This document shows, in pieces, positions 15,053 to 22,809 of a stretch of 33,561 bases of DNA (positions are counted from its first letter, which is position 1; every line of letters starts with the position of its first letter). Under the pieces are notes generated by a model that searched no databases, was not told the DNA's origin, and worked only from the letters and a program-made list of their open reading frames with translations. The DNA is from Lachnospiraceae bacterium (GTDB lineage: Bacteria > Bacillota > Clostridia > Lachnospirales > Lachnospiraceae): assembly GCA_021205225.1 (NCBI GenBank), contig JAJPXX010000205.1, positions 1 through 33,561 on the forward strand, given 5' to 3'. The translations under genes and the position numbers were made by a program.

Positions 15053-15697
15053 CTAGAATGAGGTTCCAAACGAAGGCATATCATAGGAGCTGCCAACCAT
15101 CTCCTGAATATCGCCGGATATATCTACATTCACCGGAGTGATGATAAAGATATAATTGCTCACCTTCTGAATCTTGCCATGGAGCGCATAGCAGGAACCG
15201 CAGGTAAAATCAATAATGCGCTGAGCCAGTTCAAAATCTACGCCTTCCATATTCAGAATAACCGTACACTCATCCAAAAGAGTATCCGCCACTTCGCGGG
15301 AATCCTCAATACTTCTTGGCTTAATCACGCATACCTGCATACCACTGGTGCGCCTGGAACCAGGTGTGCGCATAGGAGAGATCTTACTGCCTGAGCGCGT
15401 TGACGTACGTGTCCCCATCTGTTTTTGAGGCTGAACACGCGGCTCTTCGGCATAAGAATCTGCTTCTTTTGCTGCCGGACGGCGACTCTCATACGCATCG
15501 TCATCATTTCTGCGAAAAGCCTGCTTTTTCGGACGCAAATCTTCTTCATCATCATTTCTGCGAAGAATCCGCTTCTTCGGACGTTCTTCCTCCGGATCGT
15601 CATAACTGTCCTCATCATATTCATCATCGAGATAATCGTCCTCAAGAACATCATCATTCATTTTAATTGCATCCAGAAACTTATCAATAACACTCAT
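15053..15697 (-). CDS. sepF: Cell-division protein SepF
   Basis: SepF bundles FtsZ and anchors the Z-ring to the membrane. I place the start at MSVIDKFLDAIKMN, the typical SepF membrane-binding amphipathic helix, preceded by GGGAG; the track's longer GTG start would add 32 residues ahead of this helix. The 214-residue protein then has a charged Asp/Glu/Lys/Arg linker (about 18-105) and a C-terminal SepF domain (about 118-200) with VCVIKPRSIEDSREVADTL and FELAQRIIDFTCG. It lies between yggS and ylmH, the classical Firmicutes order. Confidence 0.93.
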   Translation of the reverse strand: MSVIDKFLDAIKMNDDVLEDDYLDDEYDEDSYDDPEEERPKKRILRRNDDEEDLRPKKQAFRRNDDDAYESRRPAAKEADSYAEEPRVQPQKQMGTRTSTRSGSKISPMRTPGSRRTSGMQVCVIKPRSIEDSREVADTLLDECTVILNMEGVDFELAQRIIDFTCGSCYALHGKIQKVSNYIFIITPVNVDISGDIQEMVGSSYDMPSFGTSF

Positions 15698-15789
15698 TTT
15701 CTTATCTCCCACTCTGTTTGGCAACGTAAATTTCCGTTCTTTTGCACTGATATTTATCAGCAACATTCGTACCTTCGCAGTTCCGTTTA

Positions 15790-16479
15790 TCACGTATAAG
15801 ATCGCGCACCAAAAATACCGGTACCTACACGAATCATTGTGGCACCCTCTTCGATAGCCACCTCATAATCTCCTGTCATCCCCATGCTCAGATGACTCAT
15901 ATCCGTATTATCAATGTTTTTGGCTCTGATGTCAACATTTAATTTCTTCATTTTGCGAAAAACTGACCGATTATCCTCCGGATTGTCCGTATAAGGCGCA
16001 ATGGTCATCAGTCCCTCTACATGAACGCCCGGAAGCGGGGCGATCTGCCGGATCAGAGACTCTGTATCCTCCGGCGCGATGCCATATTTCGATGCTTCCC
16101 CGGCCATATTAACTTCAATCAGTATCGGCATTATCCGGTTCCTTCTGACCGCCGCTTTACTGATTTCCTCCGCCAGACGGAAGGAATCTACGGAGTGAAC
16201 CATACAGGCACGCTCTATGATATATTTGATTTTGTTTGTCTGGAGGTGCCCGATCATATGCCACTGCACATCATCGGGAAGTCTGGGAAACTTATCACGA
16301 ATTTCCTGCGGATGGTTTTCCCCAAAATCACGCACACCCTCTCGATAAATCTCTTCTATCATTTCAACCGGCTTAGTTTTACTGACTGCGATCAGCAGAA
16401 CTTCATCCCGGCTCCTGCCTGCGCGTGCGCAGGCACACGCAACTCTTTCTTCTACATCCTGTAAATTTTCTTTCAGCAT
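15790..16479 (-). CDS. yggS: YggS/PROSC-family PLP homeostasis protein
   Basis: The 229-residue protein is a single-domain PLP-binding TIM barrel. The PLP lysine is K34 in LLIAVSKTKP (28-37). Other family blocks are DFGENHPQEI, WHMIGHLQTNK, HSVDS, EVNMAGEASKYG and LSMGMTGDYEVAIEEGATMIRVGTGIFG. It binds pyridoxal phosphate and influences B6 and amino-acid homeostasis without a known catalytic reaction. In Bacillus the orthologue is ylmE, in the same position upstream of sepF. GGGAGAG precedes the ATG. Confidence 0.94.
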   Translation of the reverse strand: MLKENLQDVEERVACACARAGRSRDEVLLIAVSKTKPVEMIEEIYREGVRDFGENHPQEIRDKFPRLPDDVQWHMIGHLQTNKIKYIIERACMVHSVDSFRLAEEISKAAVRRNRIMPILIEVNMAGEASKYGIAPEDTESLIRQIAPLPGVHVEGLMTIAPYTDNPEDNRSVFRKMKKLNVDIRAKNIDNTDMSHLSMGMTGDYEVAIEEGATMIRVGTGIFGARSYT

Positions 16480-16525
16480 TTTGTCTCACTCTCCCAGACA
16501 GAATATAGTGATGTATTCTCAAAGG

Positions 16526-17890
16526 CTAATATACGATCTGATCGTCAGTCACCTGCGATGCATCCAGAGCGATATAATCATAGGCTGCGAGTCCGTATGT
16601 ATTATTGCTCTCTACAATGCAGTATTCCTCATTCTGATCGATAATCGTGACTTCCCGGAAAACCGCGTAGCCTTTATTTATATTGTAAACTCCGTAAAGA
16701 GTCTCCACATCACTTTCGGAAAGCCGTTTTCTGGCTGACGAATCATCTGTCAGCAGATAATCGTCATCCGAGAGCAATTCCTGATCTACCAGATAATAAC
16801 CATCCGAGTGACTGTATACAGTAGCAGTAATATAACTGATATTGGAGGAGCCGTCTGCCGCAAAGCTCTCAGCTTTCAGGGTAATCTCATCCTCCGAGCT
16901 GTCATTCACAATCGCGTACTCCTCCGGAATCTTATAAAAAGAACGGGAAGAGATCGCGGAGATCGGCACTTTCAGACCGGTTTTTTTATCCATAACCAGC
17001 TCAATCTCCAGGAAACGCTCCGTCACATAACGTACAAGAGAATTGGTCAGCGTAATTTTGCCGAAAGATTCATCTCCATTTGTGACGATAGAAAAAGATG
17101 CGGTAAACGTAACATTATCCTTTAAAAACCGGAATTTGATTGTGCCGGAATCCGCCAGCTCTGTGGCGAGACTGTCATCCAGCGGAAAATATAACGCCCA
17201 GTCTTCGCTCGTCACAAGTTTATATAATGTTTCACCAGCCTTTACCGTACTCTGGCTGCGCAGATTTGTTACAGAATACTCATTCTGCGAAAACATCGAC
17301 GCTGTCAGGTCAGATTCCTGCGTATCCTCAAATCCGTCAATTTTATAAAGAACAAAACCAGAAACCGGAGCGTAGCTGGCATTTCGTGTTATCAGGGTAT
17401 CATTCGAATTTTCCTGTAATACTTCTGAAATCAGGCCTTCCACACTGGACTTCAAGTCATAGGCTATTTGAAAACTGTCAGCGGAAAACTTAATCGTAAA
17501 GCTGGAAAGAATATCCCGCAGACGATCTTCATCATCCGAAGACAATGAAAAATCACTGACCGTCTGCACAACCGTACTGCCTGATTCATCAATCGCACAG
17601 ACGCTACTGCCCGCTGAGGTTTTCGCTCCCTCACGCTCAAAATACCGGACGCTGCCGGACTGCGAAGCAGTAATAATGGTCTCCTCCCGCAATGCAAGTG
17701 CTTCATATCGGTAATTTCCGGTTAGAGAACCCTTCACGACTTCATAAGAAGTAATATGCGTCTGGGTCAGATACATCACCATCATGATGATCATATAAAT
17801 AAATACAAGGATAAACAAAAGTGTTCCGATATTAAAAAAAGAATACCGCCTGTATTTTGCAATTCTTTTTTTATTGCCGCGTATATTCAA
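16526..17890 (-). CDS. HlyD-like membrane-anchored protein of the sepF cluster
   Basis: I place the start at the TTG at 17890 because it has a perfect AGGAGG five bases upstream; the track's ATG is 57 bases earlier without a better site. The 454-residue product has a short basic N-terminus (RKYRRY-like), one membrane segment (about 18-42) and a long extracellular part with a barrel-like region (EALALREETIITASQSGSVRYF) resembling HlyD/membrane-fusion adaptor proteins. No ABC or RND transporter genes lie nearby, so an efflux role is not supported by context. As first gene of the yggS-sepF-ylmH operon it may serve envelope or division functions. Family membership is moderately sure; function is unknown. 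Confidence 0.65.
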   Translation of the reverse strand: MNIRGNKKRIAKYRRYSFFNIGTLLFILVFIYMIIMMVMYLTQTHITSYEVVKGSLTGNYRYEALALREETIITASQSGSVRYFEREGAKTSAGSSVCAIDESGSTVVQTVSDFSLSSDDEDRLRDILSSFTIKFSADSFQIAYDLKSSVEGLISEVLQENSNDTLITRNASYAPVSGFVLYKIDGFEDTQESDLTASMFSQNEYSVTNLRSQSTVKAGETLYKLVTSEDWALYFPLDDSLATELADSGTIKFRFLKDNVTFTASFSIVTNGDESFGKITLTNSLVRYVTERFLEIELVMDKKTGLKVPISAISSRSFYKIPEEYAIVNDSSEDEITLKAESFAADGSSNISYITATVYSHSDGYYLVDQELLSDDDYLLTDDSSARKRLSESDVETLYGVYNINKGYAVFREVTIIDQNEEYCIVESNNTYGLAAYDYIALDASQVTDDQIVY

Positions 17891-17967
17891 GAAAGCCTCC
17901 TGTGAAAATAACAATATCTGTAATACAGTCAAGCGTGCGATAATCATTTGCCTTACGCATAAACCTT

Positions 17968-17996
17968 ATTTTACCATGTTCCGTGGACGGTTACAA
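17968..17996 (-). promoter_or_regulatory. Promoter of the HlyD-like/yggS/sepF/aroB/lspA operon
   Basis: On the minus strand TTGTAA (17996-17991) and TAAAAT (17973-17968) are 17 bases apart, with an extended -10 TG. The predicted leader to the TTG start at 17890 is about 70 nt. No other good promoter is seen before dtd, so the eight genes may form one unit. Confidence 0.7.
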
Positions 17997-18037
17997 GCAA
18001 TTTTGAATAAAAATTAAAAAGAATGGGGATTCTATGA

Positions 18038-18062
18038 CAAACGAATCTGTGATATTCGTTTG
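18038..18062. promoter_or_regulatory. Inverted repeat upstream of the DUF378 gene
   Basis: CAAACGAAT (18038-18046) and ATTCGTTTG (18054-18062) form a perfect 9-bp inverted repeat with a 7-base spacer, 31 bases before the DUF378 start. It could be an operator or a leader hairpin; a -10-like TAAAAT lies just downstream but no matching -35 was found. Confidence 0.45.
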
Positions 18063-18093
18063 CCAGATGATAAAATCGAAAGGAGCTACTGTT

Positions 18094-18306
18094 ATGAGTA
18101 AAGGTTTGGATTATACGGCACTCACACTGGTCATCATCGGAGCTGTGAACTGGGGACTGATCGGATTCTTTCAGCTGGATCTTATAAATCTGATATTCGG
18201 CAATCTGACCTGGATTTCCAGAATTATATATGCGCTTGTTGGTCTGGCCGGACTATATCTGCTGAGTCTCTATGGCCGGGTTCTGTCGATGGGCGACCGG
18301 GAGTAA
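18094..18306 (+). CDS. DUF378 small membrane protein
   Basis: The 70-residue product has two membrane segments (about 8-28 and 38-58) and the family motif NWGLIGFFQLDLINLIFG. DUF378 proteins are short, widespread in Firmicutes, and of unknown function. The ATG at 18094 is chosen over the track start because AAAGGAG lies just before it and the usual DUF378 length is about 70. It is the only clear rightward gene to the right of 11 kb. A perfect inverted repeat lies upstream and a strong hairpin downstream, so it is probably transcribed alone. Confidence 0.85.
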   Translation: MSKGLDYTALTLVIIGAVNWGLIGFFQLDLINLIFGNLTWISRIIYALVGLAGLYLLSLYGRVLSMGDRE

Positions 18307-18312
18307 AAGAAA

Positions 18313-18349
18313 GCCAGAGAAGGAGGAATAATTTTCCGCCCTCTCTGGC
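18313..18349. terminator. Bidirectional terminator hairpin between DUF378 and the P-loop gene
   Basis: GCCAGAGAAGG (18313-18323) pairs with CCCTCTCTGGC (18339-18349) with one mismatch. Read leftward it is followed by TTTCTTTTA, so it can end transcription of the minus-strand P-loop gene; read rightward it lies 7 bases after DUF378. Confidence 0.65.
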
Positions 18350-18427
18350 ATAATCACATACAAAGGATCCCGGACATCAGAAAGCACGCTTCTTTTGCTT
18401 CCGTAACGCACGGTAAAAGATATGTAA

Positions 18428-18850
18428 TTATAATTCGGCAATCACATTCTCTTTAAATTTGGGATCAATGTCTCCTGACTGCAATGAGATACTGATAATA
18501 AAGGAAACGTCATATTTCTCACCGATCCCGCAAAGGGTATCGAGGACAGCATTTGCTGCTGCTGCGTCTTCTGTTTTAGCGATCGTGAGAAAACTGTCAA
18601 GATACATCTGTTCCAGGTCGTGATCCTGAGATAGAATACCGTAAATGAAGCCAATAAATTCTTCACTGGATTTTAAATCAAAACCTGAAATGTCAATGAG
18701 CCTTACTTTATTGTTCAGCTCATACATATGCTTCGCGCTTTTGTCAAGATATACGATACTTCCGTGTGCTGTTTTAATCTCCGTGTTCGCCTTGTCCAGT
18801 AATATTTTTGTCTTGCCTTTCCCCTTGTTGCCTAAAATTAACTGTATCAT
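18428..18850 (-). CDS. Small P-loop protein of unknown function
   Basis: The 140-residue product starts with a Walker A motif, GNKGKGKT (7-14), directly after a short hydrophobic strand (MIQLIL), as in P-loop NTPases. A hydrophobic strand ending in Asp (VRLIDISG) and a late strand (VSFIISISL) could complete a minimal nucleotide-binding fold, but I see no certain Walker B, and the protein is very small for an NTPase. I do not recognise its role. It has AAAGGAGGAG before the ATG, a consensus promoter and a leader hairpin, and is transcribed alone. Confidence 0.7.
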   Translation of the reverse strand: MIQLILGNKGKGKTKILLDKANTEIKTAHGSIVYLDKSAKHMYELNNKVRLIDISGFDLKSSEEFIGFIYGILSQDHDLEQMYLDSFLTIAKTEDAAAANAVLDTLCGIGEKYDVSFIISISLQSGDIDPKFKENVIAEL

Positions 18851-18884
18851 GGGCTTCTCCTCCTTTAGTAGCGGATATTTATAG

Positions 18885-18902
18885 TAACGACCTCAGTCGT
18901 TA
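18885..18902 (-). other. Leader hairpin of the P-loop gene
   Basis: TAACGAC-CTCA-GTCGTTA is a perfect 7-bp stem with a 4-nt loop, located between the promoter and the ribosome binding site of the P-loop gene, close to the expected transcript 5' end. A 5' stabilising hairpin or a protein-binding site are both possible. Confidence 0.5.
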
Positions 18903-18914
18903 TTTCATAGATGC

Positions 18915-18943
18915 ATTATAGACTATTCCGGGCAAAATTACAA
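18915..18943 (-). promoter_or_regulatory. SigA-type promoter of the P-loop gene
   Basis: On the minus strand TTGTAA (18943-18938) and a consensus TATAAT (18920-18915) are 17 bases apart, 65 bases before the ATG at 18850. Confidence 0.8.
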
Positions 18944-18962
18944 CACCTTTTTAACTCTCCAG

Positions 18963-19003
18963 TTCAGAACAGTAGCAGGCGGTCTGCGGCTTACTGTTCT
19001 GAA
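18963..19003 (-). terminator. Hairpin at the end of the shape/division operon
   Basis: TTCAGAACAGTA (18963-18974) and TACTGTTCTGAA (18992-19003) form a perfect 12-bp stem starting seven bases after the carboxypeptidase stop. It lacks a T-tract in either direction, so it may protect the 3' end or terminate with help from a factor. Confidence 0.5.
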
Positions 19004-19010
19004 AACCGTA

Positions 19011-20096
19011 TCAGGATGAAATCAATGCCAGCATGGAATTCATCTCCGAATAGAGCGAGTCTTTGGAATCTGCGTGAAGAATGACCGCAATGTAAGGATT
19101 CCCATACAGATCCTTTGCCATAAGAGACAGGCAGTATCCGGCGTCATTGGTAGTACCTGTCTTTCCGCCATAGATAATGACGCCGTCCGGCGCCGTAGCA
19201 GAACCGGTAAAATACTGGTTTGTTGAATCCCACGTTACAGCCACTGCGTTGCCGTCCGCATCCGTATATTCCGCATAATAATTATCCCGGTTGATGATAT
19301 CCAGGAAAGTGTCGTACTGCATAGCGGCATTAAAAATCAGATAAATATCGTAAACACTGGTATAATGCTCCGAGTCGGTCAATCCATGCGGATTTGTAAA
19401 ATGCGTATTCGTTGCGCCAATGGCTTCGGCTTCCTCGTTCATAAGCTCAACAAAAGCGTCCACACTTCCCGCCACATGCTCCGCGATCATCATTGCCGCG
19501 TCATTGCCGGAGGCAATCATCATGCCATAGAGCATCTGTTTCAGAGAAAGGACGTCCCCTACCTTAAGGTCACAGACCGAGGAGCCTTCCTCTATGTTCA
19601 GAATAGTGGACGTGACAGTCACCTGGTCATCGAGATTGCCGTACTTCAGTGTCACCAGTGCTGTCATGAGCTTTGTAATGCTTGCCGGAGAGCGTTCTGT
19701 AAAAATATCCTTCGCATACAGCACTTCCTGGCCATTGATATCAAACAGGGCCGCTGAATAAGAATCCAGGGAGAGTGCGGAGCGATTGACATCACCGGTA
19801 GCTACGCAGAGATCCGAAGCAAAACCATCTTCGGCGTCCGGATCATCCAGGATCGTTCCGACTCCGAATACCGTGTCAGTGATTTCATAAGAATAAGACA
19901 GCGTGTAATCATGAGAGCGAAATACCAGGTAGTAAACCAGAAATCCCATACCGGCAGTTACGAAAAGCAGAATGGCGAGCACGAGTGCCAGTCTTCGGTT
20001 TTTCTTTTTCTCCTGTTTTTCCTGTTCCAAGAGCCTTGTCCATTCCCGTTCGGTATATCCGAGACGGACACGAGCTTCATCATCTGTACATTTCAC
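19011..20096 (-). CDS. D-alanyl-D-alanine carboxypeptidase (PBP5/DacA family)
   Basis: The active-site triad of penicillin-binding peptidase family S11 is complete: SITK (139-142), SGN (196-198) and KTG (312-314), numbered from the GTG at 20096. It trims the terminal D-Ala of peptidoglycan pentapeptides outside the membrane. Unlike classical DacA it has no cleavable signal: a charged cytoplasmic N-terminus of about 34 residues precedes a single membrane helix (about 35-58), and the protein ends soon after the catalytic domain without the usual C-terminal anchor region. The start is uncertain; an AAAAAGGAG lies between the track's TTG (20120) and the GTG I prefer. Its 5' end overlaps the mgsA-like gene. 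Confidence 0.85.
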   Translation of the reverse strand: MKCTDDEARVRLGYTEREWTRLLEQEKQEKKKNRRLALVLAILLFVTAGMGFLVYYLVFRSHDYTLSYSYEITDTVFGVGTILDDPDAEDGFASDLCVATGDVNRSALSLDSYSAALFDINGQEVLYAKDIFTERSPASITKLMTALVTLKYGNLDDQVTVTSTILNIEEGSSVCDLKVGDVLSLKQMLYGMMIASGNDAAMMIAEHVAGSVDAFVELMNEEAEAIGATNTHFTNPHGLTDSEHYTSVYDIYLIFNAAMQYDTFLDIINRDNYYAEYTDADGNAVAVTWDSTNQYFTGSATAPDGVIIYGGKTGTTNDAGYCLSLMAKDLYGNPYIAVILHADSKDSLYSEMNSMLALISS

Positions 20097-20475
20097 GCCA
20101 TTCAAGATCTCCTTTTTCAAGTGATTTCAACAGCATTTCCGCTGACGCAATATTGGTAGCAAGAGGAACATTATGGACGTCACAAAGCCGGATGACTTTA
20201 TTGATATCCGGCTCGTTTGGCCTTGCCCCAAGCGGATCCCGGAAGAAAATCATCAGGTCAATCTGCCCCTGCTCAATCATGGCACCGAGCTGCTCTTCTC
20301 CTCCGACATGACCGGCGAGAAGCTTATGGACATTCAGCCCGGTTGCCTCCTCAATCAGCCGCCCGGTCGTGCCTGTCGCGTACAGCTGGTTTTTTACGAG
20401 AATACTGCGATAGGCAATACAAAGATTCTGCATAAGTTTTTTCTTTGCGTCGTGCGCGATAAATGCTACATTCAT
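20080..20475 (-). CDS. mgsA: Methylglyoxal synthase homologue (MgsA-like)
   Basis: The 131-residue product has the MGS fold signatures AHD (7-9), YATGTTGRLIEEATGL (32-47), IFFRDPLGA (76-84) and NVPLATNIASAE (102-113). MgsA converts dihydroxyacetone phosphate to methylglyoxal. Two key positions differ from the Escherichia coli enzyme: the GGDQQ loop with catalytic Asp71 reads GGEEQ (Glu60), and the PHDPD motif with His98 reads PNEPD (Asn87); the Asp101 equivalent (Asp90) is kept. Activity is therefore uncertain. It lies inside the cell-shape operon, between rodA and the carboxypeptidase gene, with AAAGGGGG before the ATG. Confidence 0.8.
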   Translation of the reverse strand: MNVAFIAHDAKKKLMQNLCIAYRSILVKNQLYATGTTGRLIEEATGLNVHKLLAGHVGGEEQLGAMIEQGQIDLMIFFRDPLGARPNEPDINKVIRLCDVHNVPLATNIASAEMLLKSLEKGDLEWREMYR

Positions 20476-20496
20476 ATGAATAGAACCCCCTTTGAA

Positions 20497-21606
20497 TTAA
20501 TAATTTTTCTGATGCAGACCGACGTTTAATACAAATCCTATCCCGATACAAAAGCTGACCAGTGAGGTCAGGCCATAGCTGACAAACGGAAGCGTCAATC
20601 CGGTATTGGGCAAAAGTCCGGTCGCTACGGCAATATTGATGAAGCTCTGGAATGCCACCAGAATACCGACGCCGCACGCAATCAGCGTCCCGGAGAGTGC
20701 TTTGGCTTTCCTCCCAATCATAAAGCATTCAAGAGCAATCAGAAATTCCAGGAGTACAATAATACAGCAGCCGATAAAGCCGAGCTCCTCCCCCGCTACC
20801 GCGAATATAAAATCCGTCTGATCCTGAGAGATAAAGCCTCCATTTTTGACAGATTCCACATCATCGTTGTCAAGTCCCTTGCCATAAAGCTGTCCGGAAG
20901 CAATCGCTTTTATGGAATTCTGCTGCTGCATGGAATCGGAAGGATATTCATCCGGATAGAGCCAGGCATAAATACGAGTCAGCTGATAATCCTGAATCAG
21001 GGTCTGGTCTGGCTGAGTGACCAGACTGATCAGAATAACACCAATCGGAATACATACCACCAGAATTCCCAGAATAACCTTATAGCTTAAGCCGGCAGTA
21101 AAAATCATCGCGCAGAATAAAAGCGCAACTACAATGGTTGTGGAAAGATCCGGCTCTCTGACGATCAGGAAAAGCGGGATCGCAATCAGGATCACCGAAG
21201 TGATAATGGTACGGAACGTGTTAATTTTTTCTTCCCGATCCTCAAAAAAGCGGGCGAAAAACAGAATCAGCATTATTTTCGCAATATCGGAAGGCTGAAA
21301 GCGGAATCCGCCGATCGTCAGCCAGCGTGTCGCTCCGCCTCCTGAGGAACCAAGGCTGCTGACAATCACCAGAAGCAGCAGGAGGTTTGCACCCAGATAA
21401 ATAAACCAGTTAAAATTCAAAAGCCAGGTATAGTCCATCAGCGAAATCACAGCCATGAGAATGATTCCCAGAACAAATCCCAGGATCTGCTTTGTCATGT
21501 AATCGGAATCCGCACTGCCTACCACCAGAATGCCCAATACAGACAGGATTGTTACCCACAGGATCAGGCGAAAATTATAGTTACTTAATTTGTATTGTCT
21601 TAACAT
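20497..21606 (-). CDS. rodA: SEDS peptidoglycan polymerase RodA
   Basis: RodA polymerises glycan strands from lipid II during cell elongation, in complex with PBP2. The 369-residue protein has about ten membrane segments and SEDS signatures: RWLTIGGFRFQPSDIAKI (94-111), REPDLSTT (150-157) with the catalytic Asp153, a large extracellular loop with QQQNSIKAIASGQLYGKGL, and FIFAVAGEELGFIG. The nearby mrdA (PBP2) and mreBCD genes favour RodA over FtsW. Its start overlaps the end of minE by 26 bases, so the two are probably translationally linked. Confidence 0.92.
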   Translation of the reverse strand: MLRQYKLSNYNFRLILWVTILSVLGILVVGSADSDYMTKQILGFVLGIILMAVISLMDYTWLLNFNWFIYLGANLLLLLVIVSSLGSSGGGATRWLTIGGFRFQPSDIAKIMLILFFARFFEDREEKINTFRTIITSVILIAIPLFLIVREPDLSTTIVVALLFCAMIFTAGLSYKVILGILVVCIPIGVILISLVTQPDQTLIQDYQLTRIYAWLYPDEYPSDSMQQQNSIKAIASGQLYGKGLDNDDVESVKNGGFISQDQTDFIFAVAGEELGFIGCCIIVLLEFLIALECFMIGRKAKALSGTLIACGVGILVAFQSFINIAVATGLLPNTGLTLPFVSYGLTSLVSFCIGIGFVLNVGLHQKNY

Positions 21607-21826
21607 CCGAAATTCCCCGTTTCCATCTGCAAAGAAAACTCAAGCGTATTTCCAGGTTATCTTCCTCTGTGTTGATATATTTGGCCAGAACCTCCGCTAC
21701 ATCCCGGCGCATCTGCGTGAGCAGATCCGGATTGCAGTCCAGGCGATCCGCGGATACAGTCAGTTCTGCCCGTGTCTTCGCGATTTCTCTCGACGTAAGA
21801 AAAGACTTTTTCCCGTATCGATTCAT
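21581..21826 (-). CDS. minE: Division-site regulator MinE
   Basis: MinE displaces MinD from the membrane and drives Min oscillation, keeping the division site at midcell. The start is placed at the ATG at 21826, which has TTTGGAGG just upstream; the track's GTG start adds 16 unlikely residues. The 81-residue product shows the MinD-interacting helix (SREIAKTRAELTVSADR) and the dimerisation domain (CNPDLLTQMRRDVAEVLAKYINTEEDNLEIRLSF). It follows minD by 49 bases and overlaps rodA. Confidence 0.92.
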   Translation of the reverse strand: MNRYGKKSFLTSREIAKTRAELTVSADRLDCNPDLLTQMRRDVAEVLAKYINTEEDNLEIRLSFLCRWKRGISDVKTIQIK

Positions 21827-21875
21827 TGAAGCCTCCAAATGGTTGTCCATCTCTGTGATCGCTCCATTCCCCACA

Positions 21876-22667
21876 CTATTTTCTCACAAGCAGATCCGCG
21901 ATCCGGTGGAAAAGAGAAGTGTGTTCCTGCAAATGCAGCAAAGGAACAGTCTCGCCCATGATCCGTCTGGCAATATTTAAATAAGCTGCGCCTGCCTGAG
22001 AATCACTGCCAAGTACCGGTTCTCCATGATTCGCGGCAATCACAACACTTTCTTCATCCGGCACCGCGCCGATCAGATTAACGGTAAGGATATCCAGGAC
22101 ATCTTCTACCGACATCATTTCCCCGCGTTTCACCATATCCATACGAATCCGGTTGATGACCAGATCGATGCTTCGAAGTCCGGAAGATTCCAGAAGGCCG
22201 ATGATCCGGTCTGCGTCCCGGATCGCGGAAACCTCTGGCGTCGTAACGACGATCGCACGGTCTGCCGGGGCGACAGCATTGCGGAAGCCCTGCTCAATTC
22301 CTGCCGGGCAGTCCAGGAGAATATAGTCAAAGCTTTGCTTTAGTGTATCCGTGAGCTTAATCATCTGTTCCGGCGTCACCGCGCTTTTATCTCGCGTCTG
22401 CGCGGAAGGCAGGAGGTAGAGCCCCGGATAATGCCGGTCACGGATCAATGCCTGCTTTACGCGGCAATTTCCCTCAATCACATCGACGAGGTTATAGATA
22501 ATCCGATTCTCCAGTCCCATCACCACGTCCAGATTTCTCAGACCGATGTCAGTATCTACCAGAACAACTTTTTTATTCAGGCGAGCCAGACCAGCCCCGA
22601 TATTCGCGGTAGAGGTAGTCTTTCCCACGCCGCCTTTTCCTGACGTAACCACAATCACTTCACTCAT
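21876..22667 (-). CDS. minD: Septum-site ATPase MinD
   Basis: MinD is the membrane-cycling ATPase of the Min system and recruits MinC. The deviant Walker A, GKGGVGKTT (10-18), is followed by VDTDIGLRNLDVVMGLE and DYILLDCPAGIEQGF, and the C-terminus (SLFHRIADLLVRK) is the amphipathic membrane-targeting helix. The start at 22667 is preferred because TTGGAGG precedes it; the track start is six codons earlier and would contain this site. The length is 263 residues, typical of the family. A 142-base gap to minC holds nothing I can identify. Confidence 0.96.
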   Translation of the reverse strand: MSEVIVVTSGKGGVGKTTSTANIGAGLARLNKKVVLVDTDIGLRNLDVVMGLENRIIYNLVDVIEGNCRVKQALIRDRHYPGLYLLPSAQTRDKSAVTPEQMIKLTDTLKQSFDYILLDCPAGIEQGFRNAVAPADRAIVVTTPEVSAIRDADRIIGLLESSGLRSIDLVINRIRMDMVKRGEMMSVEDVLDILTVNLIGAVPDEESVVIAANHGEPVLGSDSQAGAAYLNIARRIMGETVPLLHLQEHTSLFHRIADLLVRK

Positions 22668-22809
22668 AACTGTTCCTCCAATCACAGATTTACACGGACA
22701 GCGGAAAAGAATGTTCCCTTATCCGAATTGCACTGTCGGCACAGTACCTGAAACTGACGATTCCCGTAAGCCGGAATTTCTTACATTCCATAAGCAGATA
22801 ACGGAGCAT

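Noticed and set aside
15698-15793. GTG start of sepF overlapping the yggS stop
   Set aside because: Conserved SepF sequence starts with MSVIDKF at 15697, which has GGGAG upstream.
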